Source: Dyadobacter sp. 676 (GTDB taxonomy: Bacteria; Bacteroidota; Bacteroidia; Cytophagales; Spirosomataceae). Taken from it: DNA of 64,000 nucleotides. Position 1 is the first letter of the stretch. Each line of letters begins with the position of its first letter. The translations under genes were made by a program, and so were the position numbers. Below, in pieces: positions 18,401-27,693 of this stretch. The stretch spans positions 1,798,001 through 1,862,000 of the forward strand of contig NZ_CP159289.1 in NCBI RefSeq assembly GCF_040448675.1. The letters run 5' to 3'. The notes beneath the pieces are model-generated. The model searched no databases, was not told where the DNA came from, and saw only the letters and a program-made list of their open reading frames with translations.

Positions 18401-20347
18401 ATGACCAGATTGCTGCCCCTATTCATTCTTGTTCTTTTCTTTCAATCCGCATTTGCTCAGAACGGCGACATCAGGCCGGTACCACTCAAAAACGTCAAAA
18501 CTACGCAGGGTTTCTGGCACGACCGTGTGGAACTCGCGCGGGCAGTGACAGTCCCGCATGCTTTGCACCAATGTGAGGAGTCGGGCCGGTTGGATAATTT
18601 CGCCATCGCCGGCGGACTGAAAAAAGGCACATTCAAAGGTGCGCGTTTCGACGATTCGGATGTATTCAAAGTTGTCGAAGGTGCCTCGTACGTACTCGCG
18701 AACCGTTACGACCCGCAGCTGGACCGTTATCTCGACAGTCTGATCACGCTTTTCATGGCCGCCCAGGAGCCGGACGGCTATCTTTATACTATCCGTACCA
18801 TCAATAAGGACACCACCGGCTCCTTCGACTGGATTGCCGGTCCTTACCGCTATTCGTTTGAGAACGGGAGCCATGAACTTTATAATGCGGGGCATTTATA
18901 TGAAGCGGCCGTAGCGCATTATGAAGCAACGGGCAAGAAAACATTGCTGAATGTGGCTATCCGGAATGCCGATCATCTGGTAAAAACAATAGGCCCGAAA
19001 CCAGGGCAAATGGTGGTAGTGCCGGGCCATGAAGAAACCGAACTCGCGCTGATCCGCCTTTACCGGGTGACCGGCAAAAAGGAATACCTCGACCTCGCCG
19101 GGTTCTTCATCGATATGCGCGGCCGTTCCGACAAGCGCGCACTTTTCCTCGACGAGCACAAGCTCGGTCCGGCTTACTTCCAGGATCAGGTGCCATTCGT
19201 ACGCCAGCGCGAGGCCGTCGGGCACGCGGTACGCGCGCAGTACCTGTATACGGGCGTGGCCGACCTGCTGGCACTCCGTCCCAATCCCGGAAACCAAGCC
19301 GCCATCCATGCCATTTGGAATGACGCTACTTACAAAAAGCAGTACATAACCGGCGGAATGGGCGCCCGTGAAGACGGCGAGGCATTCGATAAAGCTTATG
19401 TTCTTCCCAACGACAATGCTTATGCCGAAACTTGCGCCGCCATTGCGAACATGCTGTGGAACCACAAAATGTACCTGCTCAGCGGCGAAGCCAAATACAT
19501 GGATGTATTCGAACGCGTGCTTTACAACGGCTTCCTGGGCGGAATGGGCGTAAAAGGGAACACCTTCTTCTACGTCAACCCGATGTCGTCCAATGGGGTT
19601 AACGACTTCAACAAAGGTTCGGGCGCGGTACGGCACGAATGGTTCGGTACCGCCTGCTGCCCGACGAATGTCTCGCGCTTTCTGCCATCCATGCCCGCTT
19701 ACATGTACGCAACCCGGGGCAATACATTAGTTATCAACCTTTTTGGAGATACGAAAGCAAATATTGCGCTTCCCTCCACGCAAGTACACATCACCCAGCA
19801 GACGCAATACCCATGGCAAGGAATCGTCCGCATTCAGGTCGATCCCGAAAAAAGTGCCGCGTTCCCGCTGCATATTCGCATTCCCGGCTGGGCGACCGGC
19901 CAGGCTATCCCCGGGGACCTGTACGCCTATGAAAACAAACTGGCCAAACCGGTGGATCTGATGATCAATGGCAGGAAAGCGGAAGCGGTCGTTGAACAGG
20001 GTTATCTGAAACTCGACCGCCTGTGGAAAAAAGGCGATATAATCGAACTGTCGCTCGACATGCCGGTGCGAAAGGTGATAGCCAGCGGGCAGCTGAAAAG
20101 TAACCAGGGCAAGGTCGCGATCGAGCGCGGGCCGGTACTTTACTGCGCGGAAGGCCACGACAACGGCGGTAAGGCCCTTTCGATAAAAATATCCGGTACA
20201 CAGGAATTTACACCCGAGTACCGGAAAGAAATGCTCGGCGGCATAAATGTACTGAAATCAACGGAGCAAAATATCACATTGATCCCCTACTATGCCTGGG
20301 CAAACCGCGGGGCGAATGAAATGACGGTCTGGTTCGACAAGCAGTAA
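18401..20347 (+). CDS. GH127 (DUF1680) beta-L-arabinofuranosidase-like glycosidase
   Basis: A 648-residue secreted protein. The start at 18401 (MTRLLPLFILVLFFQSAFAQ) gives a proper signal peptide; the 20-residue upstream extension lacks one. The family has an (alpha/alpha)6 barrel, and its known members remove beta-L-arabinofuranose from plant glycans using a zinc-bound cysteine nucleophile. The expected residues are visible: an ETCAAIANMLWNHK segment (Glu and Cys ligands) and a GTACCPTNVSRFLPSMP segment (adjacent Cys pair). TGGMGAREDGEAF is also typical. It is periplasmic or exported, and acts alone here rather than inside a recognisable polysaccharide utilisation locus. The exact sugar specificity is not determined. 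Confidence 0.9.
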   Translation: MTRLLPLFILVLFFQSAFAQNGDIRPVPLKNVKTTQGFWHDRVELARAVTVPHALHQCEESGRLDNFAIAGGLKKGTFKGARFDDSDVFKVVEGASYVLANRYDPQLDRYLDSLITLFMAAQEPDGYLYTIRTINKDTTGSFDWIAGPYRYSFENGSHELYNAGHLYEAAVAHYEATGKKTLLNVAIRNADHLVKTIGPKPGQMVVVPGHEETELALIRLYRVTGKKEYLDLAGFFIDMRGRSDKRALFLDEHKLGPAYFQDQVPFVRQREAVGHAVRAQYLYTGVADLLALRPNPGNQAAIHAIWNDATYKKQYITGGMGAREDGEAFDKAYVLPNDNAYAETCAAIANMLWNHKMYLLSGEAKYMDVFERVLYNGFLGGMGVKGNTFFYVNPMSSNGVNDFNKGSGAVRHEWFGTACCPTNVSRFLPSMPAYMYATRGNTLVINLFGDTKANIALPSTQVHITQQTQYPWQGIVRIQVDPEKSAAFPLHIRIPGWATGQAIPGDLYAYENKLAKPVDLMINGRKAEAVVEQGYLKLDRLWKKGDIIELSLDMPVRKVIASGQLKSNQGKVAIERGPVLYCAEGHDNGGKALSIKISGTQEFTPEYRKEMLGGINVLKSTEQNITLIPYYAWANRGANEMTVWFDKQ

Positions 20348-20390
20348 TGCATTAAGCGGCGATGCCCGCGTACCGGGATTGCCGCTTGGC

Positions 20391-21308
20391 CTATTTTCTT
20401 TGCATGTTCTTCTGGAACGATTCCACGTCTTTAAGTTCACCGTCCATTACCAGGTTAATGTCGCTGTTGTTCAAAACTTCGCTTTCGGATTTGATTTTGC
20501 TTTTAAAATAGAATGTGAACGGAAGTTCTTTACCCTTACCGATGATCTGCGCACCTGCCTTGATCACTTTTCCCAGGCTGACTTCCAGCGGAATTTCATA
20601 AATATCCCGGCTTTTCGACTTTACCTTGGTAATACCTTTCACAGCCCCTTCCGCGAAGCGTTTTTGTTTCCCGAGATCCATCGCATAAACCGGGTTTTGA
20701 AATTCCAGCGAAAACGGGTTCATATTCGCCACCTCCACTTTAACGACGATATCCGATTCTTTCAAACCCAGCTTTTTGAAATCATAGCCGGCCATCTTGA
20801 TTTTCGGCAGGCGATAAAGCGGCAGCCGCTTGTCGATATCGAGTACAAGCGAATCTTTCCCGAGAAACGGCCTTTCGAAATGCAGCACGGTCTGAAAATG
20901 GTAATCGGCGCTGTCGTTACCCCGGGAAGCTTCTTCGTCACCCTCCACACGCAGATTACGGATTTTTACTTTGGCGGGCAACGTCAGCAGGGAACTATCG
21001 GCCGCCGCGACTTCAAGCGGCTTGCCGTAACGGTCCTCGACGATCGACTTGCCATTCATTTTAACCTCGTAATTAATTCCTTTCAAATGCATACCCACCG
21101 GCAACGGGTTATAAACGACCGTTTTAAGCTCCATTTTAAGGGTACTGTCGGTAATATCGCTGATACGCCCAACGCTCATTTCCACACGGGGTTTTAACCC
21201 GGAAACAGGGTCAGGGCCGCTTTTTTGGAAGAAATACCAGATCGCAAAGGCTACGCCAGCCAGCACGAGAATAATAATAACCGATCGGAATGGTTTTCGC
21301 TTTTTCAT
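20391..21308 (-). CDS. LEA14-like (LEA type 2, WHy domain) membrane-anchored protein
   Basis: A 305-residue protein with one N-terminal membrane helix (about residues 9-28, SVIIILVLAGVAFAIWYFF), so it faces the periplasm. Two beta-rich repeats follow that resemble the LEA type 2/WHy fold: VVYNPLPVGMHLKGINYEVKMNG near residue 65 and VEVANMNPFSLEFQNPVYAM near residue 190. In these domains a conserved N-P motif begins each unit. WHy proteins are linked to desiccation and stress tolerance, but the biochemical role is unclear. It is convergent with the GH127 gene, with a 43-base gap, and divergent from the DUF892 gene, which also fits a stress role. Confidence 0.8.
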   Translation of the reverse strand: MKKRKPFRSVIIILVLAGVAFAIWYFFQKSGPDPVSGLKPRVEMSVGRISDITDSTLKMELKTVVYNPLPVGMHLKGINYEVKMNGKSIVEDRYGKPLEVAAADSSLLTLPAKVKIRNLRVEGDEEASRGNDSADYHFQTVLHFERPFLGKDSLVLDIDKRLPLYRLPKIKMAGYDFKKLGLKESDIVVKVEVANMNPFSLEFQNPVYAMDLGKQKRFAEGAVKGITKVKSKSRDIYEIPLEVSLGKVIKAGAQIIGKGKELPFTFYFKSKIKSESEVLNNSDINLVMDGELKDVESFQKNMQRK

Positions 21309-21513
21309 GGTGTCTGTTTTGATGATGCGGCCTCCGTTTCAAAAAGCATTCCTGCCCGTTTCGCACCTTCGCCACACGTATATGTGTAGGAATATCTTCA
21401 AGCGTCACCCAAACGTTTCCGGCGGGCGCGATTTCGCCCTTGGTATGGATTTTTAAACAGCGCACGGCAATTAAATGGCGGTTGCCATCCATTTCAATAA
21501 AAACCACGACCAT
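21211..21513 (-). other. Possible small coding fragment upstream of the LEA14-like gene
   Basis: An open frame of about 100 codons starts at the ATG at 21513 (MVVVFIEMDGNRHLIAVRC) and continues through GEIAPAGNVWVTLEDIPTHI before running into the start of the LEA14-like gene in another frame. The first 60 residues look protein-like, with ordinary codon choices. It may be a small gene with a broken end, or chance. No family is recognised. Confidence 0.25.
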
Positions 21514-21528
21514 TAAAACTACATTATC

Positions 21529-22071
21529 ATGAAAGCGACAAAAGGTAAAACAGCCAGTAAGCAAATCACCGAAACGGACAGCGAAAAATTGAAGGAATTG
21601 TTTGTGGACGGCCTCAAAGACATGTATTGGGCAGAGAAAAACCTTGCGAAAGCATTGACTAAACTGGCGAAAAACGCGACTTCCGAAGAACTGAAAGCGG
21701 CATTCGAACAGCATACTACCGAAACCGAAGAACACGCCAAAGTACTGGAACAGGTGTTTGAGAGAATCGGTGAAAAAGCGCAGGCTAAAAAATGCGCGGC
21801 CATGGAAGGGCTGATCGAAGAAGCCAACGAAATCATCAACAGCACCGACAAAGGTACGATGGTGCGCGACTGCGGGCTGATTATGGCCGCCCAGAAGGTA
21901 GAGCATTACGAAATCGCTTCGTACGGCACGCTGCGCAATATTGCGCGCACACTTGGCCATAGCGAAGTAGCCGACATGCTGCAACAAACGCTTGACCAGG
22001 AAGGGGAAACCGACCACAAGCTGACGGAACTGGCAGAGGCCTACGTGAATGAGGAAGCAAGTGTGGAGTAA
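21529..22071 (+). CDS. DUF892 ferritin-like protein (YciE/YciF family)
   Basis: A 180-residue helical protein of the YciE/YciF family (DUF892), a four-helix bundle related to ferritins that can bind two metal ions. The opening LKELFVDGLKDMYWAEKNL is the family signature, followed by EEHAKVLEQVFERIG (E-x-x-H metal motif), KVEHYEIASYGTL and LDQEGETDHKLTELAE. Family members are induced by osmotic and general stress in enterobacteria, and their exact chemistry is unsettled. The gene stands alone between divergent and convergent neighbours. A short hairpin terminator follows. Confidence 0.92.
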   Translation: MKATKGKTASKQITETDSEKLKELFVDGLKDMYWAEKNLAKALTKLAKNATSEELKAAFEQHTTETEEHAKVLEQVFERIGEKAQAKKCAAMEGLIEEANEIINSTDKGTMVRDCGLIMAAQKVEHYEIASYGTLRNIARTLGHSEVADMLQQTLDQEGETDHKLTELAEAYVNEEASVE

Positions 22072-22096
22072 ATGCTTCTGCCTTTTATAAAAGCGG

Positions 22097-22127
22097 AGAG
22101 GCGATCGGAAACCCGGCCGCCTCTTTT
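22097..22127. terminator. Intrinsic terminator after the DUF892 gene
   Basis: AGAGGCG and CGCCTCT form a 7-bp stem over a GC-rich loop followed by TTTT. It lies 25 bases after the DUF892 stop codon and before the convergent oxidase-like gene. Confidence 0.6.
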
Positions 22128-22144
22128 GCATTCAATTTATACAT

Positions 22145-22645
22145 CTACACCAGATTCAGCTTGCCATGATCGCCCCCGTCGGGTGTACCGCCCGTAATAA
22201 CCGCTTTGAGCATCGAAAAGAATACGACCATCCTGGATGAAGTACTATCCCAATAGGCCGCTTCCTGTGTGGTAACCCTCAAAACCGCCAGATCGGGGTC
22301 GTCTTTCCCGCCCGGAAACCAGGCTTTCGACATCAGGCCCCACAATTCTTCCTTCCGGCGCTCGCTTTCTACGATCGATGCCGTACCGGAAATGCTCAGG
22401 TAGGTATTGTTTTTCGGGTCTGAATAAATCAATGTGACCGGATCGCCATGCCTCATATCCTTCACAAGCCCCGTATGCCGGCTGGTAAAGAACCAGATAT
22501 TCCCCTCGGCATCGATATCGAGCGTCGTCATCGGTCGCGACTCGATCCGGCCGTTTTCGTACGTCGTGTACATACAAAACCGGATGTCCCCGGCGAGCGA
22601 CTTTAATTTTTTAATAGCCTCTTTATCTTCAAAATCCTTTTCCAT
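22145..22645 (-). CDS. Pyridoxamine 5'-phosphate oxidase-like general stress protein
   Basis: About 166 residues, starting at 22645 (MEKDFEDKEAIKKL). The in-frame extension upstream to 22858 overlaps the end of the TonB receptor gene and has no family character. The protein has the split-barrel flavin-binding fold of the general stress protein 26 group: IRFCMYTTYENGRIESRPM, IWFFTSRHTGLVKDM, VTLIYSDPKNNTYLSISGTASIV, and the late tryptophan segment KAWFPGG. Members bind FMN or F420-like cofactors, and the natural substrate is rarely known. It neighbours the DUF892 gene, another stress-type gene, in convergent orientation. Confidence 0.88.
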   Translation of the reverse strand: MEKDFEDKEAIKKLKSLAGDIRFCMYTTYENGRIESRPMTTLDIDAEGNIWFFTSRHTGLVKDMRHGDPVTLIYSDPKNNTYLSISGTASIVESERRKEELWGLMSKAWFPGGKDDPDLAVLRVTTQEAAYWDSTSSRMVVFFSMLKAVITGGTPDGGDHGKLNLV

Positions 22646-22847
22646 AACGATTGTTTTTAGATCCGTTGAATTTTCATTTGAACCGGCATCCGTAAAACAA
22701 CCGTTCCAAGATTTGAACGCAGGCCCGTTTAGCCGGGGATCTGGTTTTATCGTACGGTCTCCGACGCCTTCATCAAAGCCGGGCTCGTTGCCGGTTCCCG
22801 TTCCGGCGTCGCGACTATCGACCGGAAAATATGTCCCGCAATCTTCC

Positions 22848-25163
22848 CTAAAATTCAAGACGATAATTGAGTACAGGCAGAAGGCCCGTCTGTGTAACCA
22901 CCTTCACCCGGTCCTCCCTCTTGTTGTAATAGCTTTCCAATGCATTCAGCCGGTTGGTTGCGTTTTGCAGGTCGAGCGAAATGGTGGATGTCGTGCGCTT
23001 TTTGTTTTTGGTATAACTCACCCGAAGATCCGTGCGGAAATAGGCGGGAAGCTGTTCCGAATAGGAGCGCGACCAATCGCGTTCGGTGCGACCCTTCTCC
23101 CTTGATTTTTTCAGGTCGACGGGCGTAGTGCGGTTACCGCCGGCAGCCAGAAGCTTGATATTGGCGGCGAAAATGTTGGTTTTGTTCTTGCCTACGCGCC
23201 ATTCTTTTCCTGCGAGAAAGTTTTGTACGTATTTGCCATTGAATCGGCTGTCGCGCTCGATTCCGTCGCGACCAGTGTATTTCGATTGGTACAAGGAAGT
23301 TGTACTCATCAGATAAATGCCCGCGGTGAGCGATTTCTCAACGGTCAGTTCCAGTCCGTAGCTCCGGCCTTTTCCGTCGCTCGTCAGCGAATCGCTCACA
23401 AAACCGCTGATCTCGTTCAGTTGTGAATTGTGGAGCAGATAAGGCGTCGTCGTGTTCGCCGGGCCGATCGGGATGTTGTAGTGATGCTGATAGTAAGTTT
23501 CCGCCAGGATGCGCCAGCTCGCCGACGGCCGGAACTCATATCCCGCCACCAAATGTGCCGATTTAGTCAGTTTGAGGCTTTTATTTAACAGGTCCGTCTT
23601 GTCGTCCGACACTTTTACCTGTGCGAAATAAGTTGAAATAGACTCCGTTTTGCTATGTAAACCGGCCCCGAAACTCACTGTCGAACGCGGTGCCACAGCC
23701 CATCTCAATCCCAGTCTCGGCTCTACCGACGAACGGTTGTTCAAAGCCAGCAACATTCCGTGCAAGCCGGCGTTCAGGGTAACGGTAGGCGTTAAACGCG
23801 ACTTCCATTGCGCATAGGCCTGAAACAACTGCGTGTTACCGTTCCGGTTCACATTGATTTCGTAAGGGCCATCCTCATTATCCTTGTCGAACAAGTCGAA
23901 ATCCAGGTGGTTGATGATCACACCCAGGCGGACGGTGTTCCGTGCATTAAGTTTGTAATTATATAAAGAGGAAAGCCTCAATGCCTGATTTACAAACTTT
24001 TGCTGGTAGGTCGCATCGATATTTTTGTCGTAAAAATCACCTGTCTGGCTGGTCGCCGAGTAGGAAACGATATGTTCCATATACGACTTGTTATTGATGT
24101 AGCGAAGGTAATTCACCCCTATTATCCCACGGTTCGACTTGAATGTTTCCCTGATATCCTCATCATCCACCTTCGACGTACTGAGCCCACCCATTCCCCA
24201 CACGCTTACCACCACCTTGTCGTCGTAAGGAATATATACCTTAAAAGCACCATCCTGAAAATCGATCGAAGCATCCCCATTAAGATTAACGCCAACCTTG
24301 TTGAGAACAGAAAGCGTAGAATAGCGGTAATTGGCCAGGTACGAAGCACCCCCTTTGGGACCGATGGGCCCTTCCGCGGCGAAATCGAGCCCGAGAATAC
24401 CGGCCTGCATCGCATATTCACGTTTTTCATTGTTGCCTTTTCTGAGTTTGAGATCAAAAACACCGGAAGTTGCATTGCCGTACTCGGCGGGGAAGGCGCC
24501 GGTCAGAAAATCGGAGTTACCCAATACGTTGGCGCTCAATGCACTGATACCGCCGCCGCTCGCGCCTTCCTGCGCGAAATGGTTGGGATTGGGAATTTCC
24601 ACCCCTTCCATGCGCCAGAGCATGCCTTTGGGACTGTTCCCCCTGATAATAAGCTGATTACTCCCGTCATCCGTTGCCGCCACACCGGCAAACGACATCG
24701 CCATCCGCGCCGGATCGTTAACCGACGCGGCAAAGCGCTTCGTCTGATCCACGGTAAACGAGCGGCCGCTTACGCTCACCATGTCGTTCAGCGGCGCGCC
24801 ATTCTCTTTCTGCGCTTTCACAACCACTTCGTTCAACGAGCGGAACGATTCCGTGAGCCTGATATTCAGCTCAACTTCCTTACCGGAGCCTACGTTGATT
24901 TCCTGCAAGAAAGCGTCGTCGTAACCAATGCTCGTAATTTTAAACGAATGGCGGCCTACGGGTACTTTTTCAATGCGGAAATTCCCTTCGGTGTCGGTCA
25001 CGCCGCCGATAATGGGCGTAACGGAGGTAATGATCACGTTCGCCCCGATCACGGGCTGCTGGGATTCGGTATCGACGACGCGCCCTTTGACAGTTTGTGC
25101 GGGCTGGGCAAAGGCCAGGGCGCTTGTGGCCCCGGCCAGTAAGGTCAAGATAAACTTTTTCAT
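22848..25163 (-). CDS. TonB-dependent receptor with carboxypeptidase-regulatory-like domain
   Basis: A 771-residue outer-membrane protein. After a signal peptide (MKKFILTLLAGATSALAFAQ) comes a CarboxypepD_reg-like beta-sandwich (about 24-110, VKGRVVDTESQQPVIGANV), then a plug domain (LIIRGNSPKGMLWRMEGVEIPNPNHFAQ) and a beta-barrel ending in an aromatic residue (VLNYRLEF), as outer-membrane barrels do. This is the small, FecA-like Bacteroidota type without a SusD partner. The ligand cannot be told from sequence. It is transcribed alone, about 150 bases downstream of the tenA end. Confidence 0.92.
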   Translation of the reverse strand: MKKFILTLLAGATSALAFAQPAQTVKGRVVDTESQQPVIGANVIITSVTPIIGGVTDTEGNFRIEKVPVGRHSFKITSIGYDDAFLQEINVGSGKEVELNIRLTESFRSLNEVVVKAQKENGAPLNDMVSVSGRSFTVDQTKRFAASVNDPARMAMSFAGVAATDDGSNQLIIRGNSPKGMLWRMEGVEIPNPNHFAQEGASGGGISALSANVLGNSDFLTGAFPAEYGNATSGVFDLKLRKGNNEKREYAMQAGILGLDFAAEGPIGPKGGASYLANYRYSTLSVLNKVGVNLNGDASIDFQDGAFKVYIPYDDKVVVSVWGMGGLSTSKVDDEDIRETFKSNRGIIGVNYLRYINNKSYMEHIVSYSATSQTGDFYDKNIDATYQQKFVNQALRLSSLYNYKLNARNTVRLGVIINHLDFDLFDKDNEDGPYEINVNRNGNTQLFQAYAQWKSRLTPTVTLNAGLHGMLLALNNRSSVEPRLGLRWAVAPRSTVSFGAGLHSKTESISTYFAQVKVSDDKTDLLNKSLKLTKSAHLVAGYEFRPSASWRILAETYYQHHYNIPIGPANTTTPYLLHNSQLNEISGFVSDSLTSDGKGRSYGLELTVEKSLTAGIYLMSTTSLYQSKYTGRDGIERDSRFNGKYVQNFLAGKEWRVGKNKTNIFAANIKLLAAGGNRTTPVDLKKSREKGRTERDWSRSYSEQLPAYFRTDLRVSYTKNKKRTTSTISLDLQNATNRLNALESYYNKREDRVKVVTQTGLLPVLNYRLEF

Positions 25164-25316
25164 GGCTGGTTGTTTTGTAATTCTGACAACTCAGCCAGAC
25201 GTGCCCCTAAAAATTTGTTGAAAAATTTTCAGCAGTCATGTGAACGGAAGAGCGAGCTTGCCCCAGGCATGCCTTATCGCCATTTTCCCAAAGGAGGCCA
25301 TATACTAACACGGCCA

Positions 25317-25967
25317 TCAAACCACCCACTTTTCCAACCGATAAGCGCTGTCCCAAAACACATATTCCAGTCTTGAAGCAGTAACATACGCCTCGGTCAT
25401 TTTCTTCCTCGTTGCTTCCGAAGCGTTCTCCGCTAACAGGTCGCAAATGTCCAATGCCTTTTGTACCGATTGCGCAAAGTCTTCACCGGCATATGCATTG
25501 ATCCAGTTTTGGTAAGGGTTCGGCGCGTTTTGGTTCGCATAAATGTAATCGCCGATCCGCTTGTAAATCCAGAAGCAAGGCAGCAATGCAGCGACCGCCA
25601 CTTCGTAGGATTCGAATGCGCTGACGGCCATGAGGTAGTTGGTGTAGGCAAAACAACCCGGCGCTTTGCCTGATCGATAATCGATAGCGTATTCTTTGAA
25701 ATAACCCAAATGCAATGCCCGCTCTACCAGAATAGCGTTTTGAGCGAATTGAAGAAAATCGAGCAATTCGTTGCTGTTGCCGGCTTTCGTACCGGCGACG
25801 GCCAATGCACGGGCAAAGTCAGCGAGGTAGAGCGAGTCCTGGTAAATGTAAAATTTGAACGTTTCGAGCGGTAATGTACCTTCTTTCAGCTCCTGATTGA
25901 ACGGATGTCGCTGTATTTCTTCGAATATCGGCAATGCTTCTGCCCAGAGCAGGTCGGTGAACTTCAT
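25317..25967 (-). CDS. tenA: Aminopyrimidine aminohydrolase / thiaminase II
   Basis: A 216-residue TenA-family protein from the ATG at 25967, whose start overlaps the thiD stop by four bases. The longer frame to 26147 lies inside thiD. TenA hydrolyses aminomethyl-pyrimidine derivatives of damaged thiamine to HMP, feeding salvage. Typical residues are seen: FKFYIYQDSLYLADFARAL, the Cys-containing ALLPCFWIYKRIGDYI, and the terminal SRLEYVFWDSAYRLEKW with the family's conserved Glu. It is the last gene of the thiM-thiE-thiD-tenA operon. Confidence 0.94.
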   Translation of the reverse strand: MKFTDLLWAEALPIFEEIQRHPFNQELKEGTLPLETFKFYIYQDSLYLADFARALAVAGTKAGNSNELLDFLQFAQNAILVERALHLGYFKEYAIDYRSGKAPGCFAYTNYLMAVSAFESYEVAVAALLPCFWIYKRIGDYIYANQNAPNPYQNWINAYAGEDFAQSVQKALDICDLLAENASEATRKKMTEAYVTASRLEYVFWDSAYRLEKWVV

Positions 25968-26785
25968 GATAAAATCTGCATGGAAATTGGTGAAAATGTG
26001 TGGTTCAACGGACCCGGACCATGACCGGTAACCACATCCTTCCCCTCCCTGATAGCCCCCGCGATATATTCTTTCGCGAAAATAATCGACTCGGTGAGGG
26101 AATTGCCCCTGGCTACATAGGTTGCGATAGCCGACGACAATGTGCAACCCGTACCGTGCACGTTCCGGCTGTCAATGTAATCCGATTCGAGGATCAAAGG
26201 GTCCTGTGCTTTCTGCACCAGCACATCGTAGATCGTCGGTGCAACGAGGTGGCCCCCTTTCAGCAGCACCGCTTTGCAGCCCTTTTCCACCATTTGAGTA
26301 GCAGCCCCTTTCATGGTGGCAGCGGTCCGGACCTGACCGCCGATCAGGATTTCCCCTTCGTCGAGATTAGGTGTGATGAGATCTACGCGTGGAAAAAGTT
26401 CTTTCCAAAGCACATCAACGGTTTCCTCCCGGATCAGTCTGGAACCGCTGGTGGACACCATAACCGGATCAAAAACCACAAAACCAGGCTTGAAACGGTC
26501 GAGCATTTGTGCTATAACAAGGGCCACTTCCACCGTATTTACCATCCCGATTTTGACGGCATCGATGGTAATATCTTCAAAGACAGCCTCCAACTGCTCC
26601 TTTAAGAAGGCCGGCGGAACCGGATGAATAGCCCGCACGCCCTGGGTATTCTGTGCGGTAAGCGCGGTAATGGCCGAAGTTCCGTAGGCGCCCAATGCCG
26701 CGATGGTCTTGAGGTCGGCCTGGATGCCTGCGCCACCTCCGCTATCGGATCCGGCAATGGTGAGTACAGTCGGGTAACGGTTCAT
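25964..26785 (-). CDS. thiD: Hydroxymethylpyrimidine / phosphomethylpyrimidine kinase
   Basis: A 273-residue ribokinase-like enzyme that phosphorylates HMP and HMP-phosphate to HMP-pyrophosphate for thiamine synthesis. It shows the glycine-rich start TIAGSDSGGGAGIQADLKT, the VFDPVMVSTSGSRL segment, ITPNLDEGEIL, and the anion-hole motif GTGCTLSSAIATYVARG. Length is normal. Its stop overlaps tenA, and a 10-bp tandem repeat fills the short gap to thiE. It provides the pyrimidine substrate for ThiE encoded next to it. Confidence 0.96.
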   Translation of the reverse strand: MNRYPTVLTIAGSDSGGGAGIQADLKTIAALGAYGTSAITALTAQNTQGVRAIHPVPPAFLKEQLEAVFEDITIDAVKIGMVNTVEVALVIAQMLDRFKPGFVVFDPVMVSTSGSRLIREETVDVLWKELFPRVDLITPNLDEGEILIGGQVRTAATMKGAATQMVEKGCKAVLLKGGHLVAPTIYDVLVQKAQDPLILESDYIDSRNVHGTGCTLSSAIATYVARGNSLTESIIFAKEYIAGAIREGKDVVTGHGPGPLNHTFSPISMQILS

Positions 26786-26788
26786 ATG

Positions 26789-26853
26789 GATGTGGTTGGA
26801 CGAGTGTGGTCAGGTGTGGTCAAGTGTAGTCAGGTCTAGTCAGGTGTGGTTGG
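26789..26853. repeat. Tandem 10-bp repeat between thiD and thiE
   Basis: About six units of the form GTGTGGTCAG, with small variations (GTGTGGTCAA, GTGTAGTCAG, GTCTAGTCAG, GTGTGGTTGG), run head to tail. The repeat overlaps the last codons and stop of thiE (26840-26842), so its length changes the C-terminus and the thiE-thiD spacing. The unit length is close to one DNA helical turn. Confidence 0.75.
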
Positions 26854-27499
26854 AGGTTGGCCAGAGGATGGTATCCTGGATGATTTTTTTGAGCACTCTT
26901 GCGGCCTCGCGTGGCGATGGTGCGCTGCAAATGGCCGAGACCACCGCGATGCCGTTGGCACCGTTCGAGATAGCCTCTCGCGCATTGCCCGTATGCAGCC
27001 CGCCGATCGCCACCAGCGGATGCCGGCTCTCCCGCCTCGCCCATTGCAGCCCTTCGATTCCCCATGGTTTTTCGGTGTCGGTTTTGGTGGGCGTTGTGAA
27101 AAGCGGGCTCACCGCGAGGTACGACAGGTTCCAATGCCCTGCTTCCGTCACATCCGACTGCTTCTCCGCCGACAGGCCGATAATTTTGCCTTCTCCCAAC
27201 AGCCGGTGCGCCGTTTGAAAAGGCATATCGCTCTGGCCGATATGTACGCCATCGGCATCCACCGCCAACGCTACATCCACACGGTCGTTAATGATCAACG
27301 GGACATTATAGGTTTCCAAAAGGTGCTTTAAACGCATCGCTCGGTCGATGAATGCGCGCGTAGAAAGGGACTTTTCCCGCAGCTGCACCATGGTAACGCC
27401 GCCTTTCACGGCCTCTTCCACGACCCAGTAAAAGTCCCGCCCGAGACAGGCGGCTTCGTCAGTTACAAGATATAGTTCGAGGTTTGCATTAATATTCAT
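26840..27499 (-). CDS. thiE: Thiamine phosphate synthase
   Basis: A 219-residue TIM-barrel enzyme that joins HMP-pyrophosphate and hydroxyethylthiazole phosphate into thiamine phosphate. Motifs are VTMVQLREKSLSTR, LIINDRVDVALAVDADGVHIGQSDMP, the IIGLSAEK segment, and a phosphate-binding VAIGGLHTGNAREAISNGANGIAVVSAI near the C-terminus. It is the second gene of the salvage operon. The last residues and stop lie inside the 10-bp tandem repeat. Confidence 0.95.
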   Translation of the reverse strand: MNINANLELYLVTDEAACLGRDFYWVVEEAVKGGVTMVQLREKSLSTRAFIDRAMRLKHLLETYNVPLIINDRVDVALAVDADGVHIGQSDMPFQTAHRLLGEGKIIGLSAEKQSDVTEAGHWNLSYLAVSPLFTTPTKTDTEKPWGIEGLQWARRESRHPLVAIGGLHTGNAREAISNGANGIAVVSAICSAPSPREAARVLKKIIQDTILWPTSNHT

Positions 27500-27693
27500 T
27501 TCAAAAAGTGTTAATCGCTTATAATGCCGTCAAATGCAATATTAACAGCCATTAAATCGCATCCAAACTTCTAAATGCCCTCAGGCATGTAACAACAATC
27601 ACAATTTGCTCCCTTATTACATCCCTGACGGTTTTTCCAAACATACGGTTACAATCTGTCGCTGTCAATATTGCATAGCTGCGCGATTGGCTG

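Noticed and set aside
18896..19636. Minus-strand frame of 246 codons
   Set aside because: Antisense to the GH127 gene, which carries the family active-site residues.
21514..22131. Minus-strand frame rich in Phe and Leu opposite the DUF892 gene
   Set aside because: A complement of the well-supported DUF892 gene, with composition typical of a shadow frame.
24000..25142. Long open frame of about 380 codons on the plus strand
   Set aside because: It is entirely antisense to the TonB receptor at 22848-25163, whose domains are clear. Such shadow frames are common in this GC range.
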